Positions 53,043 through 62,302 of a stretch of DNA of 64,000 nt are shown in pieces; within the stretch, counting starts at the first letter, position 1; each line of letters begins with the position of its first letter. This DNA comes from G963677485 sp942492855. GTDB lineage: Bacteria; Armatimonadota; HRBIN16. The notes under the pieces are model-generated. The model was not told the origin of the DNA. It saw only the letters and a list, made by a program, of their open reading frames with translations, and did not search any database. The stretch is from the NCBI GenBank assembly GCA_942492855.1, contig OW818647.1, positions 2,480,001 through 2,544,000 on the forward strand, in the 5' to 3' direction. Both the position numbers and the translations under genes were made by a program.

Positions 53043-55097
53043 CTATTCTACCTCGATGGTCACGCCTTCGGGCTTGTTGGCGAAGTGCAGCGTGAGGGTG
53101 CGTGTGGCCTCATCATACACCCACTCGGCCCCGCTGACCCGTGATGGCCGCTTAGGCACACGCAGCATGGCGGTACCCACGGATTCGACAGGCCCCTCCA
53201 CTCTGAGCTTCATCTTACCGCCGGTGAACTCCACGCCCTCGCACTTCCCGGCGCAGGCGATCAGTCCCGGCGACTTACTCGCCGCATTGAGGTCGACCAA
53301 CAGCTTACGGTCGCCTGGCTTCAGCGTGATGCCGTCCAGTATGGGCAGTCGGGCGTCGAACAGGTCCACAAACCGGCCTTTTAGCTGCAGGGAAGCGGGG
53401 CGGTCGACGTCGTCCAGAGCCGCGGCCACCACATACGGACCTCGTCGCAGCACGAAGGCTGGTTGTGCTGACCACTTGCGACGCATGAGGGAGAAGCCCT
53501 TCTGTGCCAACGCAATCAGCTCAGCTGCCCCCTTTGGGTTCGCTGCCAGTGCCGTGGGATTCTTGCGGCTGATGATCACATGCCCTTTACCTATAATCTT
53601 GGTGGTTTCTCCACATCCGGCCGGCAGTCCAAGAAGTTCCAGCAGGTGGTCCATCGGGGTCGCATAGCTGTGTCCGTCGGTGTTCCACCACTCACGCACC
53701 TTGTTGGCGGGGTCGTTGCCGGCATCTACTATCAGCAGCGTGCCTCCAGCTTTCACCCACTCTACCACAGGTGCGTGCAACTCGGCGGCCGGGGGTTTCT
53801 GACCTTCGTAGCTCAGGCAGAGCAGTTTGAAGGGCTTCAGATAGTCCTTCAGCAGCACATTTTCCAACTGCACCGGCTGCGCGGCCACTCCCGCTTTGAT
53901 GAACGGGATCGCCTGACCAAAGAAGCAGCTTAGGTGCGGGTCGCCGGTGAAGGGCTCGAATCGCTGGAACATGAGTGTGTCGCTGACCAGCACACCGACT
54001 CCCTGCATGCCACTTTCCCATTTGACCTTGGGCTGCTTCATGTATCCCAGCGCATGGAACACGGTGAGCAGCTCGGTTTCGTAGTCTTTGGAGATGCCGA
54101 TGTTTTCCGGTTGTCCCGCCTTGGCCGGGTATTGGAAGGTGAACGGCCGCTCTGGCCAAGGGCAGACCTCATAATGGAATACTTCAGGCCATAATAGCGA
54201 GGCGACCAGCGTGTTTTCCCAGTTCATCTTGAAGTCCGCCCAATCGCGGGCCTGGTCCTCCACTGGGTCGTTCAGGTAGATCATCCGGCGGCCAGTGCCC
54301 TTCACCAGGTTACTCAGCACCCCATACTCCAGGAATGCGGTTTCGAATGTTCGCTCTTTCAGCACACCGCGGTAGAGGTTGGGGGTGCGGGCGGTGCCGG
54401 TCCACACTTGGCCGATGTAGCCATCGCAGCCTTCCAGTTGGGCCAGGCTGTGCTCAGGGCTGACGATGCCCCACTGCGCATAGTTGATCATGCTGTGTGT
54501 GGGCACAAAGCAGCGCACATTCATGCCTTTGGTTTTGCCGTATTTCTGTGCTTCGCTGAACACCTGCTGCAATGCACGGCGATACAGGAAGTATTTGAGC
54601 TTGCTGGCGCGATACTGAGCTTCTGCGCTGCTGTACGGGGCCTGCCATGGCTCGTTGTAATAACTCTGCCACTCGCGTTTGAAGCTCTCGCTGTAACCTG
54701 CACGCACCCAGAATTCCGGCTCTTCCAGGAATATGGTGTCGATGCCCTGGTCGATCGCGCGCTTCACACCATCCGCCAGATAGAGGCCATAAGTGATCGA
54801 AGGGGCCATATACGGCACATCGACGCCATGCCCGATGATCTCCCCGTTGCGCTCCTTCTGCGCTTCATCCCAATGGTTCTTGCCGTCCCACTGGCCATAC
54901 AGGTAGTCCTTATACTCTCCCCAGGCCACGCCGGTCATCAGTTGGATGGTGTATCCGGCTTTGCGCCATGTCTCCACTTTCTTTGGCAGGTCGTTGTTGA
55001 TGCCATACACCATCGCGACGTCTGCCGGGATGTGCATGCGAGGGTTGTAGTTGGACCCCGTCTGGAAGCTTGTGAATTCGCGTTTCTTATCTGCCAT
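53043..55097 (-). CDS. Uncharacterised TIM-barrel-like hydrolase
   Basis: 684 residues, no signal peptide. I do not recognise a named family with certainty. The first 350 residues look like a barrel: VAMVYGINNDLPKKVETWRK, IDTIFLEEPEFWVRAGYSES (about 115; acidic pair) and DWADFKMNWENTLVASLLWP. Residues 410-560 look like a glutamine-amidotransferase-like Rossmann domain as in beta-galactosidases (VVEWVKAGGTLLIVDAGND). A small beta domain follows. It is the second gene of a minus-strand pair: AGGAG and a 14-nt gap separate it from the beta-helix gene. Probably acts on a polysaccharide. Confidence 0.6.
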   Translation of the reverse strand: MADKKREFTSFQTGSNYNPRMHIPADVAMVYGINNDLPKKVETWRKAGYTIQLMTGVAWGEYKDYLYGQWDGKNHWDEAQKERNGEIIGHGVDVPYMAPSITYGLYLADGVKRAIDQGIDTIFLEEPEFWVRAGYSESFKREWQSYYNEPWQAPYSSAEAQYRASKLKYFLYRRALQQVFSEAQKYGKTKGMNVRCFVPTHSMINYAQWGIVSPEHSLAQLEGCDGYIGQVWTGTARTPNLYRGVLKERTFETAFLEYGVLSNLVKGTGRRMIYLNDPVEDQARDWADFKMNWENTLVASLLWPEVFHYEVCPWPERPFTFQYPAKAGQPENIGISKDYETELLTVFHALGYMKQPKVKWESGMQGVGVLVSDTLMFQRFEPFTGDPHLSCFFGQAIPFIKAGVAAQPVQLENVLLKDYLKPFKLLCLSYEGQKPPAAELHAPVVEWVKAGGTLLIVDAGNDPANKVREWWNTDGHSYATPMDHLLELLGLPAGCGETTKIIGKGHVIISRKNPTALAANPKGAAELIALAQKGFSLMRRKWSAQPAFVLRRGPYVVAAALDDVDRPASLQLKGRFVDLFDARLPILDGITLKPGDRKLLVDLNAASKSPGLIACAGKCEGVEFTGGKMKLRVEGPVESVGTAMLRVPKRPSRVSGAEWVYDEATRTLTLHFANKPEGVTIEVE

Positions 55098-55111
55098 GAG
55101 TGGCTCCTGTA

Positions 55112-56449
55112 TTAGTCATTGTCGCGGATGATGGCTTTATCGCCGATCTGGTTCTTCACGATCAGCTTCTTTTCGGCGGTGTTGGCCAGGATTTTGGCTG
55201 ACACCACGCCGCGGGTGAGTGTGACGGCGGTGACATCCCGGTTGAACATGCTGTTGATGACCGTCAGTTTACCGGCCTCACACAGGATAGCCGATTGGTC
55301 CTTGCCTGTCCGGCCCCAGTCGCGCATGCAGCACTGGCTGAAGCTGACACTGCCCTTACCTTGCAGATAGGCGATATGCTGCGCGCTGCCCCAGAAGGTG
55401 CAGTTATTGAACTGAATGTAGTTGGAGCTCTTCTTTGTAGTGACGATCTGTGCGATTTCATGCTCGCTGACGGGGGCAAAGTCACCCTTGGCGGTTTCGT
55501 TGAACGCAGGATGCGCCACAAACTGACCGTTGGTGATGATGATGCCGTAGTTGTTTACGCTATCCGCCACGATGCACTGGATGGTGCCATCGACCCCGCA
55601 GCCGCTCATCTGGCCGTTGTAGCTGCCGGCTTTTGTCTGCACAAAATGAAAGCCGATTTTAGCTCCATATACAAAACAGTTTGTGAAGTAGCCCCAGTCG
55701 TTGCGCCCCACAATGAACGCCTCCAGATTGCGCCGCATCACATTCGCCACCGCCTGGTCGACGTTGGGCAACGCGTCGATGGGGCGGTTATCCATGTCGC
55801 TGCGAGGCCAGTAGTGGGGGTTGAAATGCACATTTTCCACACGGCTGATGTCGTAGCAGTTGTCGATGAAGAAACCTCGCCGCAGCACACATCCGTAGAT
55901 ATTGCGCACCACGCAGAGGGAGCTGTCGCTGATACTTCCCAGCGCGATGCCGTTCCAGGCGTTGACCATGGTGATGTTCTCGATCTGGCAGTGCATCCCT
56001 TCGGCCTGGATCGCCCAGGGGTAGGGCACGGGGTTGGGCCAGCTCTGCTCCGGCCAGGCGAGAGTGAGGCCCATCAGTCCAGTGCTGGTGTTCATGCTGA
56101 TTGCTGCCGGGGCGTCTTCTTTACCGCGACCACCCGTCAGCATCAGGCAGGTGCCGACTTTGGTCAGACCGTGGTGTGTGCTTTCCCATACGCCTTTCAG
56201 CGTCACCCCTGTGGGGATGTTGAGTGAACCGGCGATGCGGAACTGGCCTGCGGGCAACGCAAGGCTTCCGCCTGTTTTAGCGGCCTGCTCCAGCATGGTC
56301 TGTATGGTAGCCGTGGCATCTGACTTGCCATCCGCCAGCGATGCCAGATCGGGCTCGATGGTGGTGCCGTTGATGCGTGCCGGTGCAGCTATGACCCCCA
56401 AGGGCAGCAATAGCAGCGTGAGCAGCAGATACCGAAAAGTAATGTTCAT
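55112..56449 (-). CDS. Secreted right-handed beta-helix protein
   Basis: 445 residues. Signal peptide LLLTLLLLPLGVIAA|PARIN. The body has the pectate-lyase-like (Pectate_lyase_3/GH28-related) helical pattern: DGKSDATATIQTMLEQA (about 40-56), then repeated short strands GVTLKGVWEST, CQIENITMVNAWNGI and NYGIIITNGQFVA. It probably binds or cleaves a polysaccharide in the periplasm or outside. First gene of the operon with the barrel-like protein, so the two may act in series: outside by this one, inside by the other (inference). Confidence 0.75.
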   Translation of the reverse strand: MNITFRYLLLTLLLLPLGVIAAPARINGTTIEPDLASLADGKSDATATIQTMLEQAAKTGGSLALPAGQFRIAGSLNIPTGVTLKGVWESTHHGLTKVGTCLMLTGGRGKEDAPAAISMNTSTGLMGLTLAWPEQSWPNPVPYPWAIQAEGMHCQIENITMVNAWNGIALGSISDSSLCVVRNIYGCVLRRGFFIDNCYDISRVENVHFNPHYWPRSDMDNRPIDALPNVDQAVANVMRRNLEAFIVGRNDWGYFTNCFVYGAKIGFHFVQTKAGSYNGQMSGCGVDGTIQCIVADSVNNYGIIITNGQFVAHPAFNETAKGDFAPVSEHEIAQIVTTKKSSNYIQFNNCTFWGSAQHIAYLQGKGSVSFSQCCMRDWGRTGKDQSAILCEAGKLTVINSMFNRDVTAVTLTRGVVSAKILANTAEKKLIVKNQIGDKAIIRDND

Positions 56450-56552
56450 GGCGTCAGCTCCGTGTGTGATTTGAATTACTATTCGCTAAGGCCAGCGGCA
56501 TTCCCTGCGTGGCGTTCGTAACCCTGCCCCGGCTAGTTCGTGGCTCATTACA

Positions 56553-57335
56553 TTATGTTACCGTGCGATACATGCAGCCTTGCTGGATGAAGTGTGTGGT
56601 GACCTCAGGAAACTGCTCCGACAGATAGCGTGCCAGGCTCTTCATGCCCGGCTCTTCGGCGGTGCAGTGGTTGACTATCACCAGGGGTATGCCGCGGTCA
56701 AGACACCAGGCGCCATCAGCCCAGTAGTTCATGCCATCGTCAGTGCCGATGATGGAGTCAGCACCCAGGCTGGTCATGGTTTCGTAGTGTGTGATCGCCC
56801 CGCAGCCAATGGCCACGCGGTTGACGGGTGAATCGGGTTCACCCACCATCTGCACCGCGTTCTGGCCGATTTCGCGGGTGTGGTCGGCCACATGTTTCGC
56901 GAGCTCTCCCAGGGTGGAGACGGGCGACTGGTAGACCGAATGATAGCGGTCAGAGTTCAGCTTCTCAGATAACCCAAGCTGTTCTCCCCAGCGGTCGACT
57001 ATCCCAACCTCCGGCATCTGGTCCCACACGTCATGGCATCGGAAAATCACCAGCCGGTTTTGCTCGATATATAGCCCCTTATCTTTGCAGTGAGGTTGGG
57101 CAAACAGCCGTTCGTCATCATCCATGTGGTTGTAGAAAACCGGCTCGTGGGTCACCAGCAGGTTGCAACCCATCTCAACGGCTTGTTCCAGTGCTGAGCT
57201 TCGTGCCTGCCATGCCACCGCGATGCCCCGCACCTCCGACTCTGGGTCGCCAGCGATAAAGCGATCGCAGGTCTTCTCCCAGTTTACCCAGGTTCCGATG
57301 TTTTGCATGTGATTTTTGATGTCTATAGCCTTCAT
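56553..57335 (-). CDS. Nif3-like dinuclear metal-centre protein
   Basis: 260 residues from ATG at 57335 with GGAGG 8 nt upstream; the GTG at 57344 overlaps that site. CNLLVTHEPVFYNHMDD (about 59-75) supplies the His ligands of the Nif3/DUF34 metal site, IFRCHDVWDQM the next, and VNHCTAEEPGMKSLA the C-terminal HxxxE ligands. The family is nearly universal; GTP cyclohydrolase-like and metal-insertase roles have been proposed but none is settled. This member lacks the inserted PII-like domain. Confidence 0.88.
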   Translation of the reverse strand: MKAIDIKNHMQNIGTWVNWEKTCDRFIAGDPESEVRGIAVAWQARSSALEQAVEMGCNLLVTHEPVFYNHMDDDERLFAQPHCKDKGLYIEQNRLVIFRCHDVWDQMPEVGIVDRWGEQLGLSEKLNSDRYHSVYQSPVSTLGELAKHVADHTREIGQNAVQMVGEPDSPVNRVAIGCGAITHYETMTSLGADSIIGTDDGMNYWADGAWCLDRGIPLVIVNHCTAEEPGMKSLARYLSEQFPEVTTHFIQQGCMYRTVT

Positions 57336-57480
57336 TGTGATCACCTCCGGTGCTCAAAGTGTACCACAGACGGTTTGTGGCAGTGTGCATATGGCGTGCG
57401 ATTGACAGTCAGACTACACGATGTGATAATGCTGGTAACCAGCCGCATAGATACTCGGCAGGAGCAGGTGAGGGAGCGAC

Positions 57481-59502
57481 ATGATGCGAAGAGTGTGGAG
57501 GGTTGTGGTATCAATCCTCGTGGTTCTATTGTGGCATTATGCGGCAGGTTTGGCTTGCCAGGCAGACGAGACGGGCAACCATGGCCCGGTGCTGTGGAGT
57601 GACCTTCCGCCTGCTGGGTGCCCGTTCCCAAAATCGACGACATATAAGGCCGTCTCCTTCCCTGGTCGATGGGCCAGCTACACTAATGCCGACACCTGGT
57701 ACCTCTCATGGGCATCCGATGGAAACTGCTATTCGCCGTGGACAGACGGCAGCATTAACGGATTTGAATGCACTTCGTTTGCAGCTCCGGCGGCGACAGG
57801 ACAGGCTAAGGTGGCCGGATCAGACCCCATGAAGCTCACGATAACCAATCTGGGACGCATGACAGCCTCACAAAGCCCACACGGTGGACGTTACCCTTGC
57901 GGTAGCCTGGTTCATGACGGGGTGTGGTATTACGGCAGCTACACCTTGGACAACGGGGTGGCCCCTGGTGCACAAGGTAACTGGAACCTGTTTGGTCCGT
58001 TTGTCGGCTTTCGGTATTCCACCGATTGGGATCACCTCACGACAAGCTGGGCAGACGGTTATTGGACGCAAGGCCCGCTCATGGATGATGCCTCGCAGCC
58101 ATTGCTTGAGGCGAAAAGGCCAGTGCGGATTGGATCACCACACTTCGTCGATTTTGGCCAGAACATGAAGCACTCCCCGGACGGCAAAGGGTATCTCGTG
58201 AGCCACGGTGCAGAAACGGCCGATGCGGTGCACAACTGGATTGAGGGTGACAGCATCTACCTGACCCGTGTCAAACCATCCATAACGACTATTAACGACA
58301 AAACGGCCTACGAGTATTATGCAGGTTCCGACAGCAAGGGTGAGCCAAAGTGGTCAGGCAACTACAGTGATATCAAGCCGATTCTGAGCTGGCCTGGTCA
58401 CCTGGGCTGTGTGACCATCACCTATAATGCGCCTCATAAGCGGTACCTGATGTGCATCACCAAAGGTAAATCGGGTCAGAACTACGACACGATGATTCTA
58501 GAATCCAAAAAGCTCACTGGGCCGTGGAGCCTTGTCCATTACCTGCAAAACTTCGGTCCGCAGGCTTACTTTGTCAATATCCCATCCAAGTTCATCAGCA
58601 AGGATGGAAAGTCGATGTGGTTATGCTATTCCGCTAATTTCGAGCGGTCCGGCGGTAGCTCCGCGGGTTACCCCATAGGCTCCAGCTACGCACTGTGTCT
58701 TCAGGAAATGCGGCTCTACGGCAGCAAGGAGCCATTACCTCAGCGCAAAGGCACGATCGAAGCGGAGAGCTTCGCCCTAAGCGGGTCAGCCAGCGTGATC
58801 AGTGACAAGCTGGCATCTGGAGGAAGTGCGGTATCGGGTCTGGGCCCACAAGGCTCAGCATTGGAGCTTGCGATCGTAGCGCGGGCATCTCAGTTACATA
58901 TCCGGTATTCCGCCAGCCGTCAAAGCATGATGGCTCTGTATATCAATGGAATTCGCAAACAGCAGATAGGTTTCGAAGCCACTGGCGGGGCTACGGGGTG
59001 TTACACCGTAAAGAGTATCGATGTGTACATCCCCGCCGGCGCGGCTCTACGGCTGCAATGCGATGCAGATGGCGGCGATATGTCGGTTGACACCATCAGC
59101 ATAGGCAGCAGGCGGCTTATCAATGGCAAAATAGAGGCGGAAGCTGGCGCGAAACTCAATGGAGCAGCCGACTACACTGATCCCGCTGCTTCTGGCGGCC
59201 AGATCGTGGCCTACCTCAATATAGTGGGCTCTTCCCTGGAGTTTGCCAACGTGATGGCCGCCAACAGGGTGACCATCCGGTATGCCACTATCAACAACGG
59301 CACCTGTAGCCTGTATATTAATGGGCGGCATGTCCGCGACATCAACATCAGCTCAACCGGTGCATGGACGGGCCAATATATGGATGTGTCGGTGGATGAA
59401 GACATACCAAAAGGCTCCGCCATCCGAGTGCAGTGCGACATCGGGGATGTGGGCATCAATGTGGATTATATCCGCCTGGAGATGCTCAAGGGGCCGCGAT
59501 GA
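57481..59502 (+). CDS. Secreted beta-propeller-like protein with two CBM modules
   Basis: 673 residues. Signal peptide (VVVSILVVLLWHYAAGLA|CQA). Residues 30-420 have the repeats of a five-bladed propeller (GRWASYTNADTWYLSWASD, CGSLVHDGVWYYGSYTLDN, KFISKDGKSMWLCYSANFE), near GH43-like or DUF4185-type proteins. Two carbohydrate-binding modules of the CBM6/35 type follow: RKGTIEAESFALSGSASVI (about 422) with LYINGIRKQQIGF, and INGKIEAEAGAKLNG (about 540) with LYINGRHVRDINI. It likely binds and perhaps cleaves a polysaccharide outside the cell. GGGAG lies 5 nt before the ATG. The end of the gene is partly duplicated downstream. Confidence 0.8.
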   Translation: MMRRVWRVVVSILVVLLWHYAAGLACQADETGNHGPVLWSDLPPAGCPFPKSTTYKAVSFPGRWASYTNADTWYLSWASDGNCYSPWTDGSINGFECTSFAAPAATGQAKVAGSDPMKLTITNLGRMTASQSPHGGRYPCGSLVHDGVWYYGSYTLDNGVAPGAQGNWNLFGPFVGFRYSTDWDHLTTSWADGYWTQGPLMDDASQPLLEAKRPVRIGSPHFVDFGQNMKHSPDGKGYLVSHGAETADAVHNWIEGDSIYLTRVKPSITTINDKTAYEYYAGSDSKGEPKWSGNYSDIKPILSWPGHLGCVTITYNAPHKRYLMCITKGKSGQNYDTMILESKKLTGPWSLVHYLQNFGPQAYFVNIPSKFISKDGKSMWLCYSANFERSGGSSAGYPIGSSYALCLQEMRLYGSKEPLPQRKGTIEAESFALSGSASVISDKLASGGSAVSGLGPQGSALELAIVARASQLHIRYSASRQSMMALYINGIRKQQIGFEATGGATGCYTVKSIDVYIPAGAALRLQCDADGGDMSVDTISIGSRRLINGKIEAEAGAKLNGAADYTDPAASGGQIVAYLNIVGSSLEFANVMAANRVTIRYATINNGTCSLYINGRHVRDINISSTGAWTGQYMDVSVDEDIPKGSAIRVQCDIGDVGINVDYIRLEMLKGPR

Positions 59503-59926
59503 GGGGGGAATGTGGTTGGACGTCGTGGTGCGGGTTTGTCATGCCGTGAATTCGTGGATGGCCCTTGTGGCCATCCGTAACCCAATGGCGCGGGTCAAAA
59601 CGGCATCACGGAAAGCCAGTCGGTGGCGCGTTACGGGGTGGGTGGCCATCTTGCCGCGGGTTTAGTCACCCACACGACTACGTTCCGGGAGCTGACGCTC
59701 CGGGAACTGCGTCCAGTGCGGGTTCCTGCACCGCGCGGCTGATCATTAGCGGCCGGCGTCGCTTCGCTCCGGCCGGCGCAGGACAGGGTGCCCGTCCCCA
59801 ACGCCCGCCGGAACGCGGGCCGGTATTGATCAGCGATGGGTGACAGCGCCCGTACCGGGACGAAGTCACGGACGGGCCGCCGAACCCATCGGCGTTGGGG
59901 TGGTGGATATTACGGCCATCAGGCAG
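59503..59926. repeat. Gene-free repeat stretch
   Basis: It contains GGATGGCCCTTGTGGCCATC (about 59553), the inverted GGTGACTAAACCCGCGGCA unit (about 59656-59674) and GGTTCCTGCACCGC (about 59728) with CGGCCGGCGTCGC. No open frame has coding character. Confidence 0.5.
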
Positions 59927-60065
59927 CAGTGCGACACCGGGGACGTGGGCATCAATGTGGATTACATCTGCTTGGAGATGGTCAAGTGGCCTCGGTGAGG
60001 GGGGTGGATGTGGTGCGGGTTTGTCATGCCGTGAATTCGTAGGGATGGCCCTTGTGGCCATCCGC
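59927..60065 (+). pseudogene. Duplicated 3' fragment of CBM gene
   Basis: Matches 59431-59575 with a short deletion: it encodes the last 23 residues of the CBM module (GDVGINVDYICLEM) up to a TGA at 59996-59998, then the same downstream sequence including GATGGCCCTTGTGGCCATCC. No start or upstream module is present. A relic of local duplication. Confidence 0.8.
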
Positions 60066-60149
60066 ACACGCACGATGACACCAACCATCCTATATATATG
60101 TTTAAGTTATGGTCATTGGCAACGATGTTTTACGTCCTAATTACAGATG

Positions 60150-60252
60150 GTGTGACCCACTTCGGGGTAGGAATGATGCATCGTCAACCACGGGTTGCGC
60201 TAACGATTACCCGTGGCTATAAGAATCATACCCACTCCGTGGGTGCCCGGAC
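60150..60252. repeat. Family B half element (copy 3)
   Basis: Only the right arm of family B: CCACGGGTTGCGCTAACG, then CCCGTGGCTATAAGAATCAT and CACTCCGTGGGTGCCCGGA. Confidence 0.7.
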
Positions 60253-60310
60253 AACTGGTTGTGTAAACCTGCCAGGACATCCACATTTCGATAGACATCG
60301 TCGGTTTTGT

Positions 60311-60598
60311 GCCGCGACATCAATGTCTCGGCTATTACCCACATCTCCCCGCCGCGCCCTGAAGGACGGCGGCTTATTAACCGGTAAGCCGGCTGGAAGC
60401 CGGCTGCAGGCACGAAATCTGGTTTGAGAACGTGTAGAAACGGTGAGGTATGGTGTCTTTGCACTTGGTGTCTCGGTATTTCAGACGTCTTCAGACGGCT
60501 TTTCGGATAAGAAGCCGCCGTCCATCAGGGCGCGGCGGAGTGGCAAACACCATCATATAACGATAAAACACCACGTTCCGACATGTGGGTAATAGACT
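60311..60598. repeat. Nested family A mosaic (copy 4)
   Basis: TATTACCCACAT (60333-60344) and its inverse ATGTGGGTAATA (60583-60594) bound an insert whose inner arms CCGCCGCGCCCTGAAGGACG (60349 on) and GTCCATCAGGGCGCGGCGG match at 24 of 25 positions over 25 nt. The insert is flanked by a 21-bp direct repeat starting GACATCAATGTCTCGGC (60316-60336, 60599-60619). It looks like one element inserted into another. Confidence 0.7.
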
Positions 60599-60627
60599 GA
60601 CATCAATGTCTCGGCTATTGATAAAAA

Positions 60628-60645
60628 AGACTGCTGAAGCAGTCT
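60628..60645. repeat. 18-bp direct repeat, left side of IS
   Basis: AGACTGCTGAAGCAGTCT, identical to 62539-62556. It is also nearly palindromic and is the centre of the interrupted family A element. Confidence 0.8.
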
Positions 60646-60656
60646 CTGAACTTTGG

Positions 60657-62114
60657 CTATTTCATCGCATACAGCCACGCAGGATATTGGTGAATTTCGG
60701 AGTTTTGACGGCTTCGTGTTTTGGAATTTGACATAGGATGTATCGACGCTTGTAGCCTTGACACGACATCCCCATAGTCACGCTCATTCGGCGAGTCAAT
60801 TACCTCTTGCCTCATAAACATAGCCAATCGATTAGTCGATAACCTGCCATCAATCGTTCGACGCTGCCACTTAGGCCTGGGCAGCTCCTCATCCTTCACA
60901 CCAGAAATTATCGCAGCGAGATGCATTAAACTATATACCCATACCAGAAACGGAATGACATTGCAGACTGAGTTCTCACACCATACCTGCGGATCACCGA
61001 TACCAAAGTAGCTTTTCTCCTCACGAAACGCCACCTCCTGCTCCCACCTCCAGATATATAACTGCACAACCTGTTCAATTGGCATATCTGGATCAGAACA
61101 CAGGACGTAAGCCGGGTTTCGATATAGTATCCTTCCGTGCTTCCAGAGTCTATATGGTGTTGGTGCAACCACGATCAGTCTGAAATCTTGAGCTCCTACC
61201 CCTCTCCATCTCACTCGGTCGACGGTCTTGATCCTCACAACGTGGAATTTGCCAGACGAGTAAACGCATATGTGTTCCCATTCATATGAATCGTCCTGTC
61301 GTATCAGGTCAGGCTTGGGTACAGGGTCTCCATATACACGTCGCTTTCCAGTTTTTGGCTGCTTGTCTGGCAGTTTCGTCAACTTGGCATCACGACGTAA
61401 CCGTCCAATGATCGTGGTGTTCTCCGGGATTTTAGTCAACATGGTCTTGTTCATGTAACCTCCATCTACCGTTAACACAAGCCGCCTGTGCCTTGAGTTT
61501 GGGTCCTCATCCATTCTTTCGCGTAGCTCCTTCATGGCGTCAGCCCCCACCTTGGTAACCCGGCAGGCCTTCTGGTCCGTCTTGTATTGGCTGCGCTGCT
61601 CGTCAGTCGCTTTCGGACCTGGCTTCTTGGGAGTAGGTGCGTGCAGCATGTTAATAGGGATAGCAGTGGCCCGGCTATGATATCCGTTGAAGGGGACAAG
61701 AGCTGATAACTGAACACAACGCTGACCATGTATGAAGTTCGGGCGGTATTTTGGCCCTTGAGGGTCTCTACGTAAGGAGACGCCATGCCCCTTTGTCCCT
61801 TTGCGCGGGATTATCGTATCATCCATCGCGACAACAAACGGCATGTTCTCTGGAGTGAGGCTGATCGCTTGCTGTAAAACGGTGTCCCAGCACTGGGACA
61901 CCGAGATACGGTTTTGTTCAAAGATGCGGTAATACGCTGACCAGTCTTTGTCAGCCTGACCAGCTGTCTGGATGATCCCTGTGATTGTGTGTCTTCCGAC
62001 GGTTGCCGTGGCCGCCAGAGCGATCTGCTGGGACTTTTCATAGGTTCGCTGTTGGTTAAACGCATCGCGTGCCAGTTCATAGAGAAGCATAAATGCAGGC
62101 AATACTTTGCTCAT
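60657..62114 (-). CDS. IS4-family DDE transposase
   Basis: 485 residues. The catalytic Asp residues are in VVAMDDTIIPRKGTKG (about 96) and LVLTVDGGYMNKT (about 217). The YREK signature is perfect: Y-(2)-R-(3)-E-(6)-K in YIWRWEQEVAFREEK (about 340-355). GPKYRPNFIHGQRCVQLS is a further family block. The frame is intact, so the element may still be active. It starts in a 4-nt ATGA overlap with the small upstream gene, so translation is probably coupled. The stop codon lies within the left terminal repeat. Confidence 0.93.
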   Translation of the reverse strand: MSKVLPAFMLLYELARDAFNQQRTYEKSQQIALAATATVGRHTITGIIQTAGQADKDWSAYYRIFEQNRISVSQCWDTVLQQAISLTPENMPFVVAMDDTIIPRKGTKGHGVSLRRDPQGPKYRPNFIHGQRCVQLSALVPFNGYHSRATAIPINMLHAPTPKKPGPKATDEQRSQYKTDQKACRVTKVGADAMKELRERMDEDPNSRHRRLVLTVDGGYMNKTMLTKIPENTTIIGRLRRDAKLTKLPDKQPKTGKRRVYGDPVPKPDLIRQDDSYEWEHICVYSSGKFHVVRIKTVDRVRWRGVGAQDFRLIVVAPTPYRLWKHGRILYRNPAYVLCSDPDMPIEQVVQLYIWRWEQEVAFREEKSYFGIGDPQVWCENSVCNVIPFLVWVYSLMHLAAIISGVKDEELPRPKWQRRTIDGRLSTNRLAMFMRQEVIDSPNERDYGDVVSRLQASIHPMSNSKTRSRQNSEIHQYPAWLYAMK

Positions 62115-62302
62115 CGCTCTTCATCCTCCGAAATGACAGCATTCGACCTGACCATCATCATGATGTTTTTGTCAATGATCACCCACTCCACGACTTCACC
62201 CTTTTGTAGCTCGATGGCATCAGCGACTGTGGCGGGGAAGTTGACATACCATTGGTGACGGCCTTTGTAGTTGATGTGCTGCACTCTCGTTTTGGCTCCC
62301 AT
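62111..62302 (-). CDS. AbrB/SpoVT-like small protein of the IS
   Basis: 63 residues. QWYVNFPATVADAIELQKGE and VVEWVIIDKN have the swapped-hairpin AbrB pattern. It overlaps the transposase start by 4 nt. Similar small genes accompany related IS4-type transposases; a regulator of transposition is likely. A GGAGGGAACC site lies upstream of the ATG at 62302. Confidence 0.82.
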   Translation of the reverse strand: MGAKTRVQHINYKGRHQWYVNFPATVADAIELQKGEVVEWVIIDKNIMMMVRSNAVISEDEER

